64,000 nucleotides of DNA from Hordeum vulgare subsp. vulgare (Eukaryota > Streptophyta > Magnoliopsida > Poales > Poaceae): the NCBI RefSeq assembly GCF_904849725.1, contig NC_058521.1, positions 431,600,676 to 431,664,675 on the forward strand, read 5' to 3'. The position numbers and the translations under genes are program-made. Below are positions 1 through 11,898 of the stretch, in pieces. The stretch's first letter is position 1, and each line of letters starts with the position of its first letter. The notes below the pieces were generated by a model, which made no database searches, had not been told where the DNA came from, and saw only the letters and a program-made list of their open reading frames with translations.

Positions 1-2845
1 GTAGTCAAGTTCCCATATATCCTCTATGTAACCATAGTATGTGTCCTTTTTCCCATTATCGTCTGTCGCATCATAGCGGACACCACTGTTTTGGTTGGTG
101 CTCTTTTTATCTTGGGCGGTCGTGTAAAAAGTATTCCCGTTTATCTCGTACCCTTGGAAATGTAATACAGTCGAAGAAGGTGACACGACCAACAAATAGA
201 GTTGATCTCCCACAGTGTTGTCATTCATGAGACGTGCTCGCAACCAACTACCGAAAGTATCCATGTGTTTTTCTTCAATCCAGGAGATAGCCTTCCCCGG
301 GAACTCGGAGCGTACAAAATTCTTGTGCTCCTCGATATACGAAGCCGTGAAGGTGGAACTTCTTAGAAATGTGTAGTGTGCTTGAGTGAAAGAATGCCCA
401 TCCCTACATATCACTGCTTTCTTTGCTAGTGTGCCTTTTCCACTCAGTCTCCCCTCATGCCGCGATTCAGGAATACGAATCGGCTTAAGGTCAGGAAGAA
501 AGTCTACACATAACCCAATGACCTCCTCTATTCCATAGCCCTCGGAGATGCTTCCTTCTGGCCTAGCACGGTTATGAACATATTCTTTAAGATGCCCATG
601 AACCTCTCGAAGGGGAACATATTGTGTAGAAATACAGGACCGAGAATGGAAATCTTGTCGACTAGGTGAACCAGGAGATGCGTCATAATATTGAAGAAGG
701 ACTGGGGGAACACCAACTCAAAACTGACAAGACATTGGACCACATCCTTCTGTAGCCTTTCCAGACGTTCTCGATCGATTACCTTCTGAGATATTGCATT
801 GAGGAATGCACATAGCTTCACAATGGGTAATCGAACATTTTTCGGTAGAAGCCCCCTCAATGCAACCAGAAGCAACTGCGTCATAATCACGTGGCAATCA
901 TGAGACTTCAGGTACTGGAATTTTTTTCTCTGCCATATTTATTATTCCCTTTATATTAGACGAGTAGCTAGCGGGGACCTTCATACTGCTCAAACATTCA
1001 AAAAAGATTTCCTTCTCTGCTTTGCTAAGAGCGTAGCTGCTTAAGTATTGACGACCTTTATCAGTCTTATTGTTGTCTGGGTCTTTCATATGTTGCTGCT
1101 CCTCCATGCTTCTGTCGTATCTTTTGCCTTCCCATACACGCCCAGGAAGCCTAGCAGATTCACGCAAAGATTCTTCGTGACGTGCATCACGTCGGTTGAA
1201 GACCGGACCTCTAGGGGTTTCCAATAGGGTAGCTCCCAAAATAAAGATTTCTTTTTCCACATGGGCATGTGTCCGGTAACGTCGTCTTTCGGAACAGATT
1301 GACCACCAGGACCCTTTCCAAAGATTACTATTTAATCCATATCCTTGACCATAGCATATAACTCATCACTAGTAGGGAGGTTAGGCTTCTTCCGGCGATC
1401 TGCCTCACCGTTGAAATGCTTGCCTTTCTTTCTTACAAGATGATTGGTCACAAGAAATTGACGACACCCCAGGTAGACAACCTTTTTAGATTTTTTCCAA
1501 ATATGTACCTTTAGTCTTATCTAAACAGTGCGTGCATGCATTGTATCCCTTGTTTGACTGTCCTGAAATGTTACTAAGAGCAGGCCAATCATTGATGGTT
1601 ACGAACAACAATGCTCGTAGGTCAAATTCTTGTTGTTTGTGCTCACCCCACACACGTACACCTGGTTTGGCCCACAACTGCAAAAGTTCATCAACTAATG
1701 GCCTTAGGTACACATCAATGTCATTGCTGGGTTGCTTCGGTCCTTGGATGAGCACTGGCATCATAATAAACTTCCGCTTCATGCATAACCAAGGAGGAAG
1801 GTTGTAGATACATAGAGTCACGGGCCAGGTGTTGTGACTGCAGCTCTGCTCCCCAAAAGTCCGGCCACTCCCTCTCAATTTTCCTCCACTGCGACCCATC
1901 TGCGAGGTGTCTCAACTGTTTCCCGTCTTTCTTACGCTTGTCTTTGTGCCATCGCATCAACTTGGCATGCTCATTGTTTCTGAACAGACATTTCAACCGT
2001 GGTATTATAGGAGCATACCACATAACCTTAGCGGGAACCTTCTTCTTGGGGGGCTCGTCATCGCCCTCAACATCACAGGGGTCATCCTGCCTGATCTTGT
2101 ACCGACTTGAAGTGCATACCGGGCATTCATCCATATTCTCGTACTTCTCACCGTGGTACAAGATGCAGTCATTAATGCATGCATGTATCTTCTGCACATC
2201 TAATCCAAGAGGGAAGATAGCCTTGTTTGCTTCGTACGTAGTCTCGGGAAATTCGTTATCCTTTGGAAGCTTCCTCTTCAATATTTTCAGTAACTTCTCA
2301 AATCCCTTGTCAGATAAACCAGTTTCTGCCTTCCATTTCAACAGTTCCAGTGTGGTATCGAGCTTTGTGCTGCCATCTTTGCAATTTGGGTACAACAACA
2401 TTTTATGATCCCTTAGCATGGCCTCCAACTTCAGCTTCTCCTTTTCTGTATTGCATTCTCTATTTGCATCAGAAATGACCCGACCAAGACTATCAGCGGG
2501 CTCATCTGATGTCGGTTGTTCTTCACCTCCTTCTTCTTCATTGTCTTCCATTGTAGTATCACTATGTTCTTCAGTGAACATATGATAGTTGTCATCATCA
2601 TCTTCTTCTTCATTGTCTTCCATCGTAACCTCTCATTCTCCGTGCATGGTCCAACAATAATATGTGGGCATGAAACCTCTCTGAAGCAAATGGAGATGAA
2701 TGACTTTCGAGCTAGAGTACTCCTTCCCGTTTCGACAACCAACACATGGGCAAGGCATAAACTTATCCACTTTGTTTGCCTCAGCCACATCGATAAATTT
2801 ATGCAGGCCTGCAATAAATCCATAACCGCGTCGTTCGCCGTACAT
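1..2845 (-). pseudogene. TNP2-like CACTA transposase, decayed and cut by window edge
   Basis: This would encode the DNA-binding and strand-transfer protein of the CACTA element. Read on the minus strand, the domains are in the normal order. A transposase-associated zinc-binding domain (2845-2633, with CPCVGC) is followed by an acidic linker (2623-2520). The TNP2 core (about 2400-1120) contains NDIDVYLRPLVDELLQLW, and the DUF4218-like domain (about 890-528) contains LRGLLPKNVRLPIVKLC. A further C-terminal part in 1-527 reads GYGIEEVIGLCVDFLPDLKP near 540-481. The frame is broken. A TGA at 2633-2635 looks like a C-to-T change of CGA. The core loses a piece and changes frame near 1850-1870. More frameshifts lie near 1120, 900 and 580. 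The original start is uncertain; Met at 2845 follows an in-frame RW and the upstream codons lack an ATG. It is non-functional as written. Confidence 0.88.
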
Positions 2846-3173
2846 CCATCGCTTTCGTGCATCGATCTAGCATCATACATGAATAGTGAAATGACCACCG
2901 TACATTGACACATGCAATATGTTTGTATAAATTACACATGAAGAAGGTTGCTAACCTCGGTCGAGGATACCATTAATTCGTGTGAACTTTAGTGTGACTC
3001 GGGCATTAATTAGTACCGGTTCGTAATGTACTCCAAAGTGCGCCGGTCACCGTAAATCCATTAGCGGTTCATCTCTATTATGAAATTAAGTATATCAAAA
3101 AACCATTGCAGAACATCATGAATAAAGAAATGACAAAATTAATACAAGTTCATCATCACATTAAAACCAAAGC

Positions 3174-3503
3174 TCAGTAGTGATCAAACGTTATTATTGC
3201 AAAAATAAATAGATAAAGTTCTCTCATAAAACATTTAAATGCAACAACAAATGCGATCAAAATCGCAACTAAGGTAACAATTGACCCAACAACATAATGA
3301 TACCAAGCCTCTTTATCAATGGCATATTTTCTAATATTCCTAATCTTCAAGTGCATTGCATCCATCTTCAAGCGCATTGTATCCATCTTCAAGCGCATTG
3401 CATCCATCTTCAACAACATTGCATCGATCTTCATCTTGCGATCATCGATGACATCAGTGACATGCAACTCCAGTTCCATATTCTTGTCCTCAATTATTTT
3501 CAA
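3174..3503 (-). CDS. small coiled-coil protein with one membrane segment, inside CACTA
   Basis: This is an open frame of 109 codons between the transposase remnant and the subterminal repeats, on the same strand as the transposase. Residues about 24-60 hold a heptad-like repeat (KMDAMRL and variants, four copies) encoded by a 21-bp tandem repeat at about 3345-3420, which predicts a short coiled coil. It is followed by a hydrophobic stretch (VVGSIVTLVAILIAFVVAF), a likely transmembrane helix, near residues 71-89. I do not recognise a family. It could be a real accessory ORF of the element, a remnant of a captured gene, or a chance frame kept open because the 21-bp repeat is a multiple of three. 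Homologous CACTA copies with the same frame intact would decide this. Confidence 0.4.
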   Translation of the reverse strand: MKIIEDKNMELELHVTDVIDDRKMKIDAMLLKMDAMRLKMDTMRLKMDAMHLKIRNIRKYAIDKEAWYHYVVGSIVTLVAILIAFVVAFKCFMRELYLFIFAIITFDHY

Positions 3504-4224
3504 TTTTTCCTTCCATTATTTCTTTTCTTTTTCAACCAAATTTAACTGCTCGAGCAGAATTTCTATGTGGGTTGGAATTTCTGATTCACATACCTCCTAG
3601 ATTAAAAAATATGTGTCACGTTGGTCATCATAATTGTCATGAACAATAAATAAAACAAATAGTTATAAAAGATAATATATACCACATCTGAATCATAGAC
3701 AGGACGAGGGCAGACGGAGGCGGATACCAAAACCATCGTACTATATAATAACAAAAAAATGAAAGTAAGTAATTTATACAAGTATGTATCTAAATCATAC
3801 AAGTAAGAATTTTTTTTCTTTTACAAAGAAGACAAGAACAAGAGGCTCACCACAGTGGTGCACGCGACGAGATCGGCGCGGGACGATTGACAACGGTGAG
3901 GACGGGCACGGGATGGCACCCTACACATGTGCAAACTCAAAGAAGTTAATTTGAGCATTCAAATGAGCTAAACTAGTAGTGACAGATGAAAGGATGAAGT
4001 AGCTAACCTTTTAAAACACTTGTGGAGTTGGTGCACGGCCAAACCTAGACAAATATTGAGGAAAATGGAGTTGGAGGTCGAGTTTGGAGAGGAGAAAGCT
4101 TAACTAGTCTAGCTTGGGCATTTCATCAAACACGTCAAGTGCATGAACTAGAGTGGCAAGGTTGGCATGGCATGGGCACACTTCAACCAAATAACAGAGG
4201 ATAGTGTGGGCAGGGGCGATGGTA
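3504..4224. other. non-coding interior of the CACTA element
   Basis: AT-rich sequence followed by a short mixed segment (3840-4160). I see no supported gene, only the likely 5' untranslated or promoter zone of the minus-strand transposase unit. Confidence 0.5.
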
Positions 4225-4480
4225 TATATAGGCAGAACTTTAGTACCGTTTTTTCTCTAAAACCGGGACTAATAGCCTACCCTTTAGTCCCGGTTCAAAC
4301 CGGGACTAATGCTCCGCGGCACGCCACGTGGGAGTCGCTGGATCTTTAGTCCCGGGTTTTTCCTCGAACCGGGACTAGTGAGGTCAATCGAACCGGGACC
4401 AATGCCCCGACAAACCGGGACCAATGCCTGGTATTGGTCCTGTTTTGATTTGAACCGGGACTAATGGTCTTTCAGCCCTC
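4225..4480. repeat. CACTA subterminal repeats (TTTAGTCCCGGTT / AACCGGGACTAAT)
   Basis: At least eight copies of a motif close to AACCGGGACTAAT occur here in both orientations, packed next to the terminal repeat. In CACTA elements, subterminal repeats of this kind bind the element-encoded DNA-binding protein and bring the ends together. That role is known for En/Spm and inferred here. Confidence 0.85.
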
Positions 4481-4490
4481 GGCCGAAACA

Positions 4491-4507
4491 CCCTTTTTCT
4501 ACTAGTG
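4491..4507 (-). repeat. CACTA terminal inverted repeat (right end)
   Basis: The minus strand reads CACTAGTAGAAAAAGGG. The element ends at 4507. The mate is outside the window. Confidence 0.88.
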
Positions 4508-4789
4508 CCAGTGATGGCGGGATGGATGGAGGGCGGCGGGGCAGTATAGTGCGGGAGCGGCGGGGTTCGGCGGCAGCGGCGAGATCACGTCGGGGGTGCG
4601 GTGGCTGGGGAGTGTAGAGCGGGGGCGCGGCGGCGGCGAGATCACGTCGGGGTAGGGCTAGGGGTATAAACACACTGCATGCACGTCACTAATCCCATTG
4701 GCGTGGGGAAAAATATGGCGACGTCACTTGAGATTTTTTCCATATTAAAGACGAAATTTAATAAAAACAATATTGCAACGTGAAGAAAT
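4508..4789. other. GC-rich spacer between CACTA end and satellite, no gene seen
   Basis: The first half is GCGG-rich and contains an 18-bp direct repeat (GGCGAGATCACGTCGGGG near 4577 and 4634). The second half grades into the first, diverged satellite monomer. Frames here are short and low complexity, and I do not call a gene. Confidence 0.5.
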
Positions 4790-6948
4790 TTTCCCATAAT
4801 AAAGAAGAAATTCTCCCAACTTTTTTCCATGCTTCCTAATGAACTTCACAAGGCGGCACGTCAAAATTTTGAATTTTCTGACAATCCGTGCTTTTTCTGC
4901 GAATTTCCATTCAAAAACAGGCAAAAACAGATGCCTGATGTAACGCAACGTGCGTTTGATCTCCGATTTCGTCGAAATTTTGTGTGGCATCATTGCATGT
5001 GCATTCTTAAGTGATGGCAAAAGTTGGCTAAATTCCATGCATACATCCATGTAAATCATGTGCAACCCATCGTTGTCGGTATGGACGGAAGGGGTGTTAC
5101 AACGCGATCTTGCTACTCCCCTTCATGAAATTTTCCTATTTTTTCCACGCTTCCTAATGAACTTCACAAGGAGGCACGTTAAATTTTTGAATTTTCTGAC
5201 AATCCGTGCTTTTTCTGCGAATTTCCATTGAAAAACAAACAAAAACAGATGCCAGACGTGATGCAATGTGCGTTTGGTCTCCGATTTCATCGAAATTTTG
5301 CGTGGCATCATTGCATGTGCATTCTCAAGTGCAGAGAAAAGTTGGGTAATTTCATGCATGCATCCATTTACATCATGTGCAACCCGTCGGTGTCGGTATG
5401 GACGGAAGGGGTGTTACGACGCGATCTTGCTAATCCCCTTCACGAAATTTTCTCAATTTTTATCCATGCTTTGTAATGAACTTCACAAGGTGGCACCTCA
5501 AATTTTTGAATGTTCTGACAATCCGTGATTTTTCTACGAATTTCCATTCAAAAACAGATGTCGGACGTGACGCAACGTGCGTTTGGTCTACGATTTCGTC
5601 GAAATTTTGCGCGGCATCATTGCATGTGCATTCACAAGTGCAGGCAAAAGTTGGGGTAAATTTCATGCATTCATCCTTGTACATCATGTGCAACCCATGG
5701 GTGTTGGTATGGACGGAAGGGGTGTTACAACGCGATCTTGCTACTATCTTTCGCGAAATTTTCCCAATTTTTTTCCACACTTCCTAATGAACTTCACAAG
5801 GCAGCACGTCAAATTTTTGAATTTTCTGACAATCCATGCTTTTTCTGGGAATTTCCACTCAAAAATAGGCAAAAACATATGTCGGACGTGATGCAACATG
5901 CGTTTGGTCTCTTATTTCATTGAAATTTTGTGTGGCATCATTGCATGTGCATTTTCAAGTGTCGGCAAAAGTTAGGTAAATTTCATGCATGCATCCATGT
6001 ATATCATGTGCAACCCATCGGTGTCGGTATGGACGGAAGGGGTACAACGCGATCTTGCTACTCCCCTTCATGAAATTTTCCCAATTGTTTTCCACGCTTC
6101 CTATTGAACTTCACAAGGCGGCATGTCAAAATTTTAAATTTTCTGACAATCTGTGCTTTTTCTGCGAATTTCCATTCAAAAACACGTAAAAATAGATGCC
6201 TGACGTGACGCAGCGTGCGTTTGGTCTCCGATTTCGTTGAAATTTTACGTGGCATCATTGCGTGTGCATTCTCAAGTGCGGGCAAAAGTTGGATAAATTC
6301 ATGCATGCATCCATGTACATCATGTGCAACCGATCAGTGTCGGTATGAACGGAAGGGGTGTTACACCGCGATCTTGCTACTCCCCTTCAGGAAATTTGCC
6401 CAATTTTTTTCCACACTTCCTAAAGAACTTCACAAGACGGCTCGTCTAATTATTGAATTTTCCAACAATCCATGCTTTTTCTGCGCATTTCCATTCAAAA
6501 ACAGGCAAAAAAAAAGATGTCGGACGTGACGCAATGTGCGTTTGGTATCCAATTTCGTTGAAATTTTGCGCGACATCATTGCATGTGCATTCTCAAGTGC
6601 TGGCAAAAGTTGGGTAATTTCATGCATGCATCCATGTCAATCATGTGCAACCCATCAGTGTCGGTATGGACGGAAGGGGTGTTACAACGCGATCTTGCTA
6701 CTCCCCTTCTCGAAATTTTCCCAATTTTTTTCCACGCTTCCTAATGAACTTCACGAGGTGGCACGTCAAAATTTTGAATTTTGTGACAATCCGTGCTTTT
6801 TCCGCGAGTTTTCATTCAAAAACAAGCAAAAACAGATGTCGGACGTGACGCAACGTGCGTTTGGTCTCCGATTTCGTCGAAATTTTGCGTGCATCATTAC
6901 ATGTACATTCTAAAGTGCCGACAAAAGTTGGGTAAATTGCATGCATGT
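4790..6948 (+). repeat. tandem satellite, unit about 318 bp, left block (about 7 copies)
   Basis: The landmark CTTCCTAATGAACTTCACAAG recurs near 4831, 5150, 5469, 5780, 6098, 6416 and 6736, giving a period of 311-320 bp (mostly 318-319). Each unit also contains TGCAACCCATCGGTGTCGG, GGACGGAAGGGGTGTTACAA and GCATCATTGCATGTGCATTC. The unit is close to 106 codons, so shared open frames of about 60-125 codons appear on both strands. They carry no recognisable domain and I treat them as non-coding. The last unit is cut at 6948 by the Sukkula insertion and continues at 47520. I do not recognise this as one of the classical Triticeae satellites. Confidence 0.9.
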
Positions 6949-7521
6949 TGTGACAGCCCGAGACCGACGTTCCAGAAGATTCCCCTTCTATTCTGTTTTC
7001 GTCATCTGTTTACTTTTATTTGTCGCATCATCATCGCACCATTCGCATCATCTGCATTGCATCGGCATCCCATTGCCGCCAGTTTTCCAAACTTGCATCC
7101 GTTACTAGTTGTAGGTTCTCTCCGTGTTCGTCGTTCCCCGTTCTGAGACCGGCCCCACTATCACGCGCCCGTGACATCGTTTAAATCTTGTTTTTAAAAG
7201 TGTGTATAAAACTTTCTCTGATTGGGTTGGAACTTGACGTGCGGTCTTATTTTAATATAGGTAGGCCGCCTGTCAAATGTTGTCGCAATCGGAGTCCGTC
7301 TGGTACCCGAACGGTCAACCGTAGCGGCACCGTCTCCGGTCTACCGTCGGACATTTTTCAACGTTCTAAAAATACGTTGTGAGGTGCCTGTTCTCCCTCT
7401 CATCTCCGGCTAGCCTACTCTACACGGCCACTTAGCTCGTCCCGCGTTCGAGATCGTTCGATTCCGATCGCACGGTTGAAACCGGGGCGAAAAACTGCTA
7501 AACCTAGCCCCCCCCCATTGT

Positions 7522-7529
7522 TATAAATA
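7522..7529 (+). promoter_or_regulatory. LTR TATA box
   Basis: TATAAATA in the context TTGTTATAAATAGGACCCC, conserved at 15255-15262 in LTR2 and 36058-36065 in LTR3. Transcription would start about 30 bp downstream. Confidence 0.7.
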
Positions 7530-9267
7530 GGACCCCATGCCATTTTTGGACAACCTCTCTCTCTCCCTCGTTTTCCATGCAAACCCTAGATCTGCCTCGT
7601 AATCCGCGCCCCAGCCAGCCTCCACCCACCTCCTGAGCCCCCAGATCTGATCCAGCCCTAGCTCACCCGATTTGGACCATCGGATCTGTCATCCAACGGC
7701 CCAGGGCACCTCCCTCCTCCTCCCGAGCTCCCTCCCATGGCAGCCTGCCTCCCCTGCCACAGGGCGCCCGAGATGCCCTCCTGCCCCGGAACGGGAGGAG
7801 ACCGATTCTCCGCCGCCGGATCCCGTGCGCACCGCCCCGGCTGCCTCCTTCGCCGCCCTGGGCCGTCACCCGATCCGGTCGGCCTCCCTTCTCCCGAGGC
7901 TGCGTTGCTCCCGCGTCGTGCCTCGCCTCGCCTCTCGGCCGTCCCCACTAGATCCGGTAGCCCTCATCCCGATCTGCCCATTCCGGCCAGCCCTCGCCGG
8001 AGCCGTCAGCCGTCGCCCGGATCCGTGATGGGGTCTTCAGCCGCCGCCGCCGTTCGTTCCAGCCGAGAGGAGGATGACAGCCGAGGCTGCGCTCGTCCCT
8101 CCCACTCGCCCCTCCCGCAGCGGCCCAGCAGGAGCTGCCTCGCCCCGACCGGCCCAGGGCCCAGGTGCGCCCCGCGCCCCAGCTCCAAGCCGACCAGGCC
8201 ACCTCTCCAGACCGCCTCCTCCCTCCAGGCCGACCGAGCCAGCCCAAATCGGCCCGAGGTGAGCACCTCCTCTGCCTGCCCTATCCAACGCCCTAGGCGT
8301 CTCGTTGCTATATTGCGCCATGCCTAGTTTAGGCCCGTTTAGTATTTTATTTAGGTCCTGCGATTTATTATCATTTCAGGTTTTTGCTAGATATTTCAAC
8401 GCCCGTAACTTTTAATCCGTAAGTCGGATCGCGACGTGTTGTATATGGATCTTGTGTCGATTTTTGCGTAGATTCGTAATTTGCAACTTGCATGCATGTT
8501 TGAAGTAGTTTGACCCGCCAAATGCCTAATTTTGCATCTTGTACCAATAGGGAATTGTTTCGTATTTATTTTTCGTGCGTGCCCAGATTGCTCAAACCCC
8601 ATAGATAAAATGCTCATGTTTTTGCGGACCCTTTTCCATGTATTTTAGAGTAGTTGGTTGTATTTTTGCATGTAGGATTCCGTCGCTAGTTTATTATAAC
8701 GTGTTTAGGACATAATCTCGCATATACGTGTGGCGATATTATTGTTGTGCAACCCCACATGTTATATATGTTTTCGGGGTAGAAAAATCCATAGAATTTA
8801 ACTGTGTATTTAATTTTAGCTTTTGAGCAAGTTAGTTCGCGTGATATTTTGGCGTGATGCCCTTTTGTTTATTTTGTGTGTTTTAATCCGTGCATGATAT
8901 GATTGACTTATCAACTAGAGATATGCCCTTGGATTTGTAGGCTAGCCCCTGGTAATTTTGATTGCAATAGAAATCCATGTTTAAGTGTGGTTTGCTTGTT
9001 CTCAACTCGCTAGAAAATAGTGCTGATTTGGAGTTGCTGAAATATTTCCAAGTCTAAAATCTGTTATATTTTGTTGTTGTCTTTGCATGAGTTTATCTGG
9101 TGATCTGTAGCTTTTTTGAGGTTGGTGCAATGGAGTTAGTTGTAGTCCTCAAGATTATCTAGCATGCTGTAAATTTTCATGCCATTTGGAGTCCTGTAGC
9201 GTATGGTTTTGCTGCTGTCAATATGCCTTAATATCGAAAACTGCACTTTCATAAACTGTGGCTTTCA

Positions 9268-9750
9268 CTAAGTCTGAAACTGCGTGTGGGCAACCATTTT
9301 GTGAGCCCTTTTCCTAGTGATCCATGCTTCCATACTAGATGTTATTAGTTGTATGTTGTAGTGCATCTTGCCCTCTATCGTCTCATGCCTTGGTTGAGCA
9401 TATTGGACTTGTGTAGCTAGTTGTTCGAGGGCGTAGAAAATGCTATGTGGCTGATTTTGGCAGATTATAGTGATTTCTTGTTTCGCTCGTAGTTGTTGAA
9501 CCGTTGCTCCGTTTTCTTCGTGTCCTATATGCAACTTGCTTAGAATCTCGTGTAGTTTCATCTTATCTTGTTGGTTGTGTGTTTGAAATGCTTGTGACAA
9601 TCGTTGCACACATATTGCATTCATGCCATCATATCTTGCGGTGCTTGTATCTTTTGATCCGTAGCTCCGTTGGAGATGTTCTCTATGTGTAAATTGCTTG
9701 TAACGACGTGTAGAATCACGTGAACCCATTTTTTGCTGTTTAACAAACAT
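9268..9750 (-). other. antisense open frame shared by the three Sukkula-like LTRs
   Basis: A 160-codon frame on the strand opposite to LTR transcription. Related frames persist at 18441-18800 (119 codons) and 44861-45154 (97 codons), sharing MKLHEILSK, HIGHE, NQPHSIFYALEQLATQVQYA and MVAHTQFQT. No known domain is visible. Much of the conservation is simply LTR homology, so coding is not established. Confidence 0.3.
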
Positions 9751-11898
9751 TTAAACGTGTTAGTTCAGATCTGGATAGAATTATAAATTAACATATGAGG
9801 TCATTTCGGAGATGCTATATGTCAATTCCGACCTCATTTAAAATGCCTAGATAATTAGCTTAGTTACGCTTCACCTCTTGCCATGTTTAACCACAATTAA
9901 TATTGCCGTGTACCTAACCGGGATAGAATTAAATAATTCATATGTGGAGCTTCGTCAATATGCAACTCATTGCATATTGAACTTCACTTAATGTGTAGTG
10001 TTTAATTGTTGTGAATTGCCATTCCATGTCGTTCATATATTGAGCTGCTCATGCATCATTTGTGTTGTGCATCGAGTGGTGTATATCTGTGTCGATGCTT
10101 GTTTCTGGTTTGCTTTGTCTCGCTAGAGTTCCACAGGCGTGTCGAAAAGTGAGGACCTGTTCGACTATATTGGTTCGTCTGCTTCACGGAGTCGTTCTTC
10201 TCCCAAGCGGGATCTCAGGCAAGATGACCATTTCCCCAGATACCATTACTATAATTGCCATGCAAGTTTTTTCGATTCTATCGTTTTGTCTTGTTGCCTA
10301 CCACATGTTAAACATAAGCCTCTCGACATTGCCATGAAAACCTTCAACCTGTTCACAACCTAGCAAACCACTGATTGGCTATGTTACCGCTTGCTTAACC
10401 CTGTGTTAGCGTTGCTACTTGCAGGTGCAATTGCCTCCATGTGATAACATGGGTTCCTTGTTATATCACCATATTAAATGCTATTTAATTTAATGCACCT
10501 ATATACTTGGTAAAAGGTGGAAGGATCGGGCTTTCAGGCCTGGTGTTTTTTTCCACCTTTGCCCCCTGAGTTTCGGCTACCGGTGTTATGTTCCATAATT
10601 GAGCGCTCCTAACACGATCGGGGTTGTTATGGGGACTCCCTTGATAATTCATTTTAGATTAAAGCTGGTCTCGCAAGGCCCAACATTGGTTCTACATTTT
10701 CCCAACATAATAATTCTGTTAATATTGAAATGCATAGGAAGTTAGAGCTACCCGAGGTGTAATTCTACATAATACAGGGGGGCCAGTGCTGATGGTGTTT
10801 GTCCCAAAAGGGCAACCTGCGGGGCCACCACGGGGCAACTCAAGGTTTTGCACCTGTAGCCTTTCCCATCCGGTCGTGTCCTGAGAACGAGATACGCGGC
10901 TCCTATCGGGTTCGTCGACACGTCGGGCGGCCTTGCTGGATTAGTTTTACCTTTGACGAATGTCTTGTGCATCGGGATTCCGGTGATGCTTTGGGTAATC
11001 TCAGAGTTGAGGTTATCCACTAAGGAGTCCGACAAGATCGCGAGTTTCGTGATCGAGGATTTCTATGTGGCTTGTGGTAATTTTTGATGGATTAGTTGGA
11101 GCACCCCTGCAGGGTTAAATCTTTCGGAAAGCCGTGCCCGCGGTTATGTGGCAACGTGGAAACTTTGTTTAACACTGGTTCTATATAACTTGAAGTTAAC
11201 TTAATTAAAATATGCCACCTGAGTGCGTAATCGTGATTGTCTCTTTCGCGAGTTCCTTCTCTTATTGAGGACACGGTGGGGTTATGTTTGACGTAGGTAG
11301 GTGTTCAGGATCATTCATTGGATCATTATTAGTTCACGTCCGCTATGCGTAGATCTTCCCCCCTCTTTGTTCTTGTACTCGTAAGTTAGCCACCTAATAT
11401 ATTGCTTAGTCGCTGCTGCAACCTCACCACTTAACCATACCTCACCTATTCAGCTTTGCTACTCTTGATACCTTTGGAAATGAGATTGATGAGTCCCCTG
11501 TGGCTCACAGATTACTACAACACCAGTTGCAGGTACAGGTAAAGATTACTTGACGGGAGCGCATTGATTGTTCATTTGGAGTTGCTTCTTCTTCATCATC
11601 ATCGATGTAGGATGGGTTCCAGGCCGGCAGCCTGGGATAGCAAGGATGGACGTCGTTTTCTTTTCTTGTTTGTTTTCGTCCGTAGTCGGACCCTTCTCTT
11701 CTTCATGATGTTTATATATATTGTACTGATGTGACTCTGATGTAGCTTGTGGCGAGTGTAAGCCAATTCCATATATCTAATCCTTTCAGTACATGTACTT
11801 GTAACAATATCCATTCTTGCGAAATGACGAGATGCGCTTCTATCCCTAACGAGGCCCTCGTGCCAAATTGAGGATAGGATCGCATTTTGGGTGTTACA

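Larger units (their letters stand above)
1..4507 (-). mobile_element. CACTA (En/Spm) DNA transposon, right part only
   Basis: The element runs from the left window edge to a terminal motif at 4491-4507 that reads CACTAGTAGAAAAAGGG on the minus strand, a CACTA-type terminal inverted repeat. Inward of it lies a block of short subterminal repeats (4225-4480), then a short ORF (3174-3503) and a TNP2-like transposase remnant on the minus strand that continues past position 1. The opposite terminus and its 3-bp target duplication are outside the window, so the full length is unknown. The bases just outside the visible end are CCA. The GGGACTAA-type subterminal repeats and this terminus are, from memory, typical of Triticeae Caspar-like CACTA families. 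The family name is an inference; the superfamily is secure. Confidence 0.9.
6949..11898 (+). repeat. Sukkula-like LTR1, 4950 bp, uninterrupted
   Basis: It starts TGTGACAGCC and ends GTGTTACA. It has a promoter-like TATAAATA at 7522-7529, then a C-rich leader (about 7560-8258) ending in a splice-donor-like GAG|GTGAGC (GT at 8259-8260), then T-rich sequence. This is the only one of the three LTR copies without a nested insertion, so it serves as the reference for the other two. An antisense frame at 9268-9750 is shared with the other copies. Confidence 0.88.

Noticed and set aside
4745..6913. Many frames of 60-125 codons on both strands in the left satellite block
   Set aside because: They repeat with the 318-bp unit, occur on both strands at once, differ by stops between units and have no domain; the near-codon-multiple unit length explains them.
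7658..8327. Long Pro/Arg/Ala-rich and Gly/Arg-rich frames in the Sukkula-like LTR leaders (also 17002-17664 and 36057-36978)
   Set aside because: GC-rich low-complexity sequence open in several frames on both strands; the frames are not kept equally among the three LTRs and have no domain.
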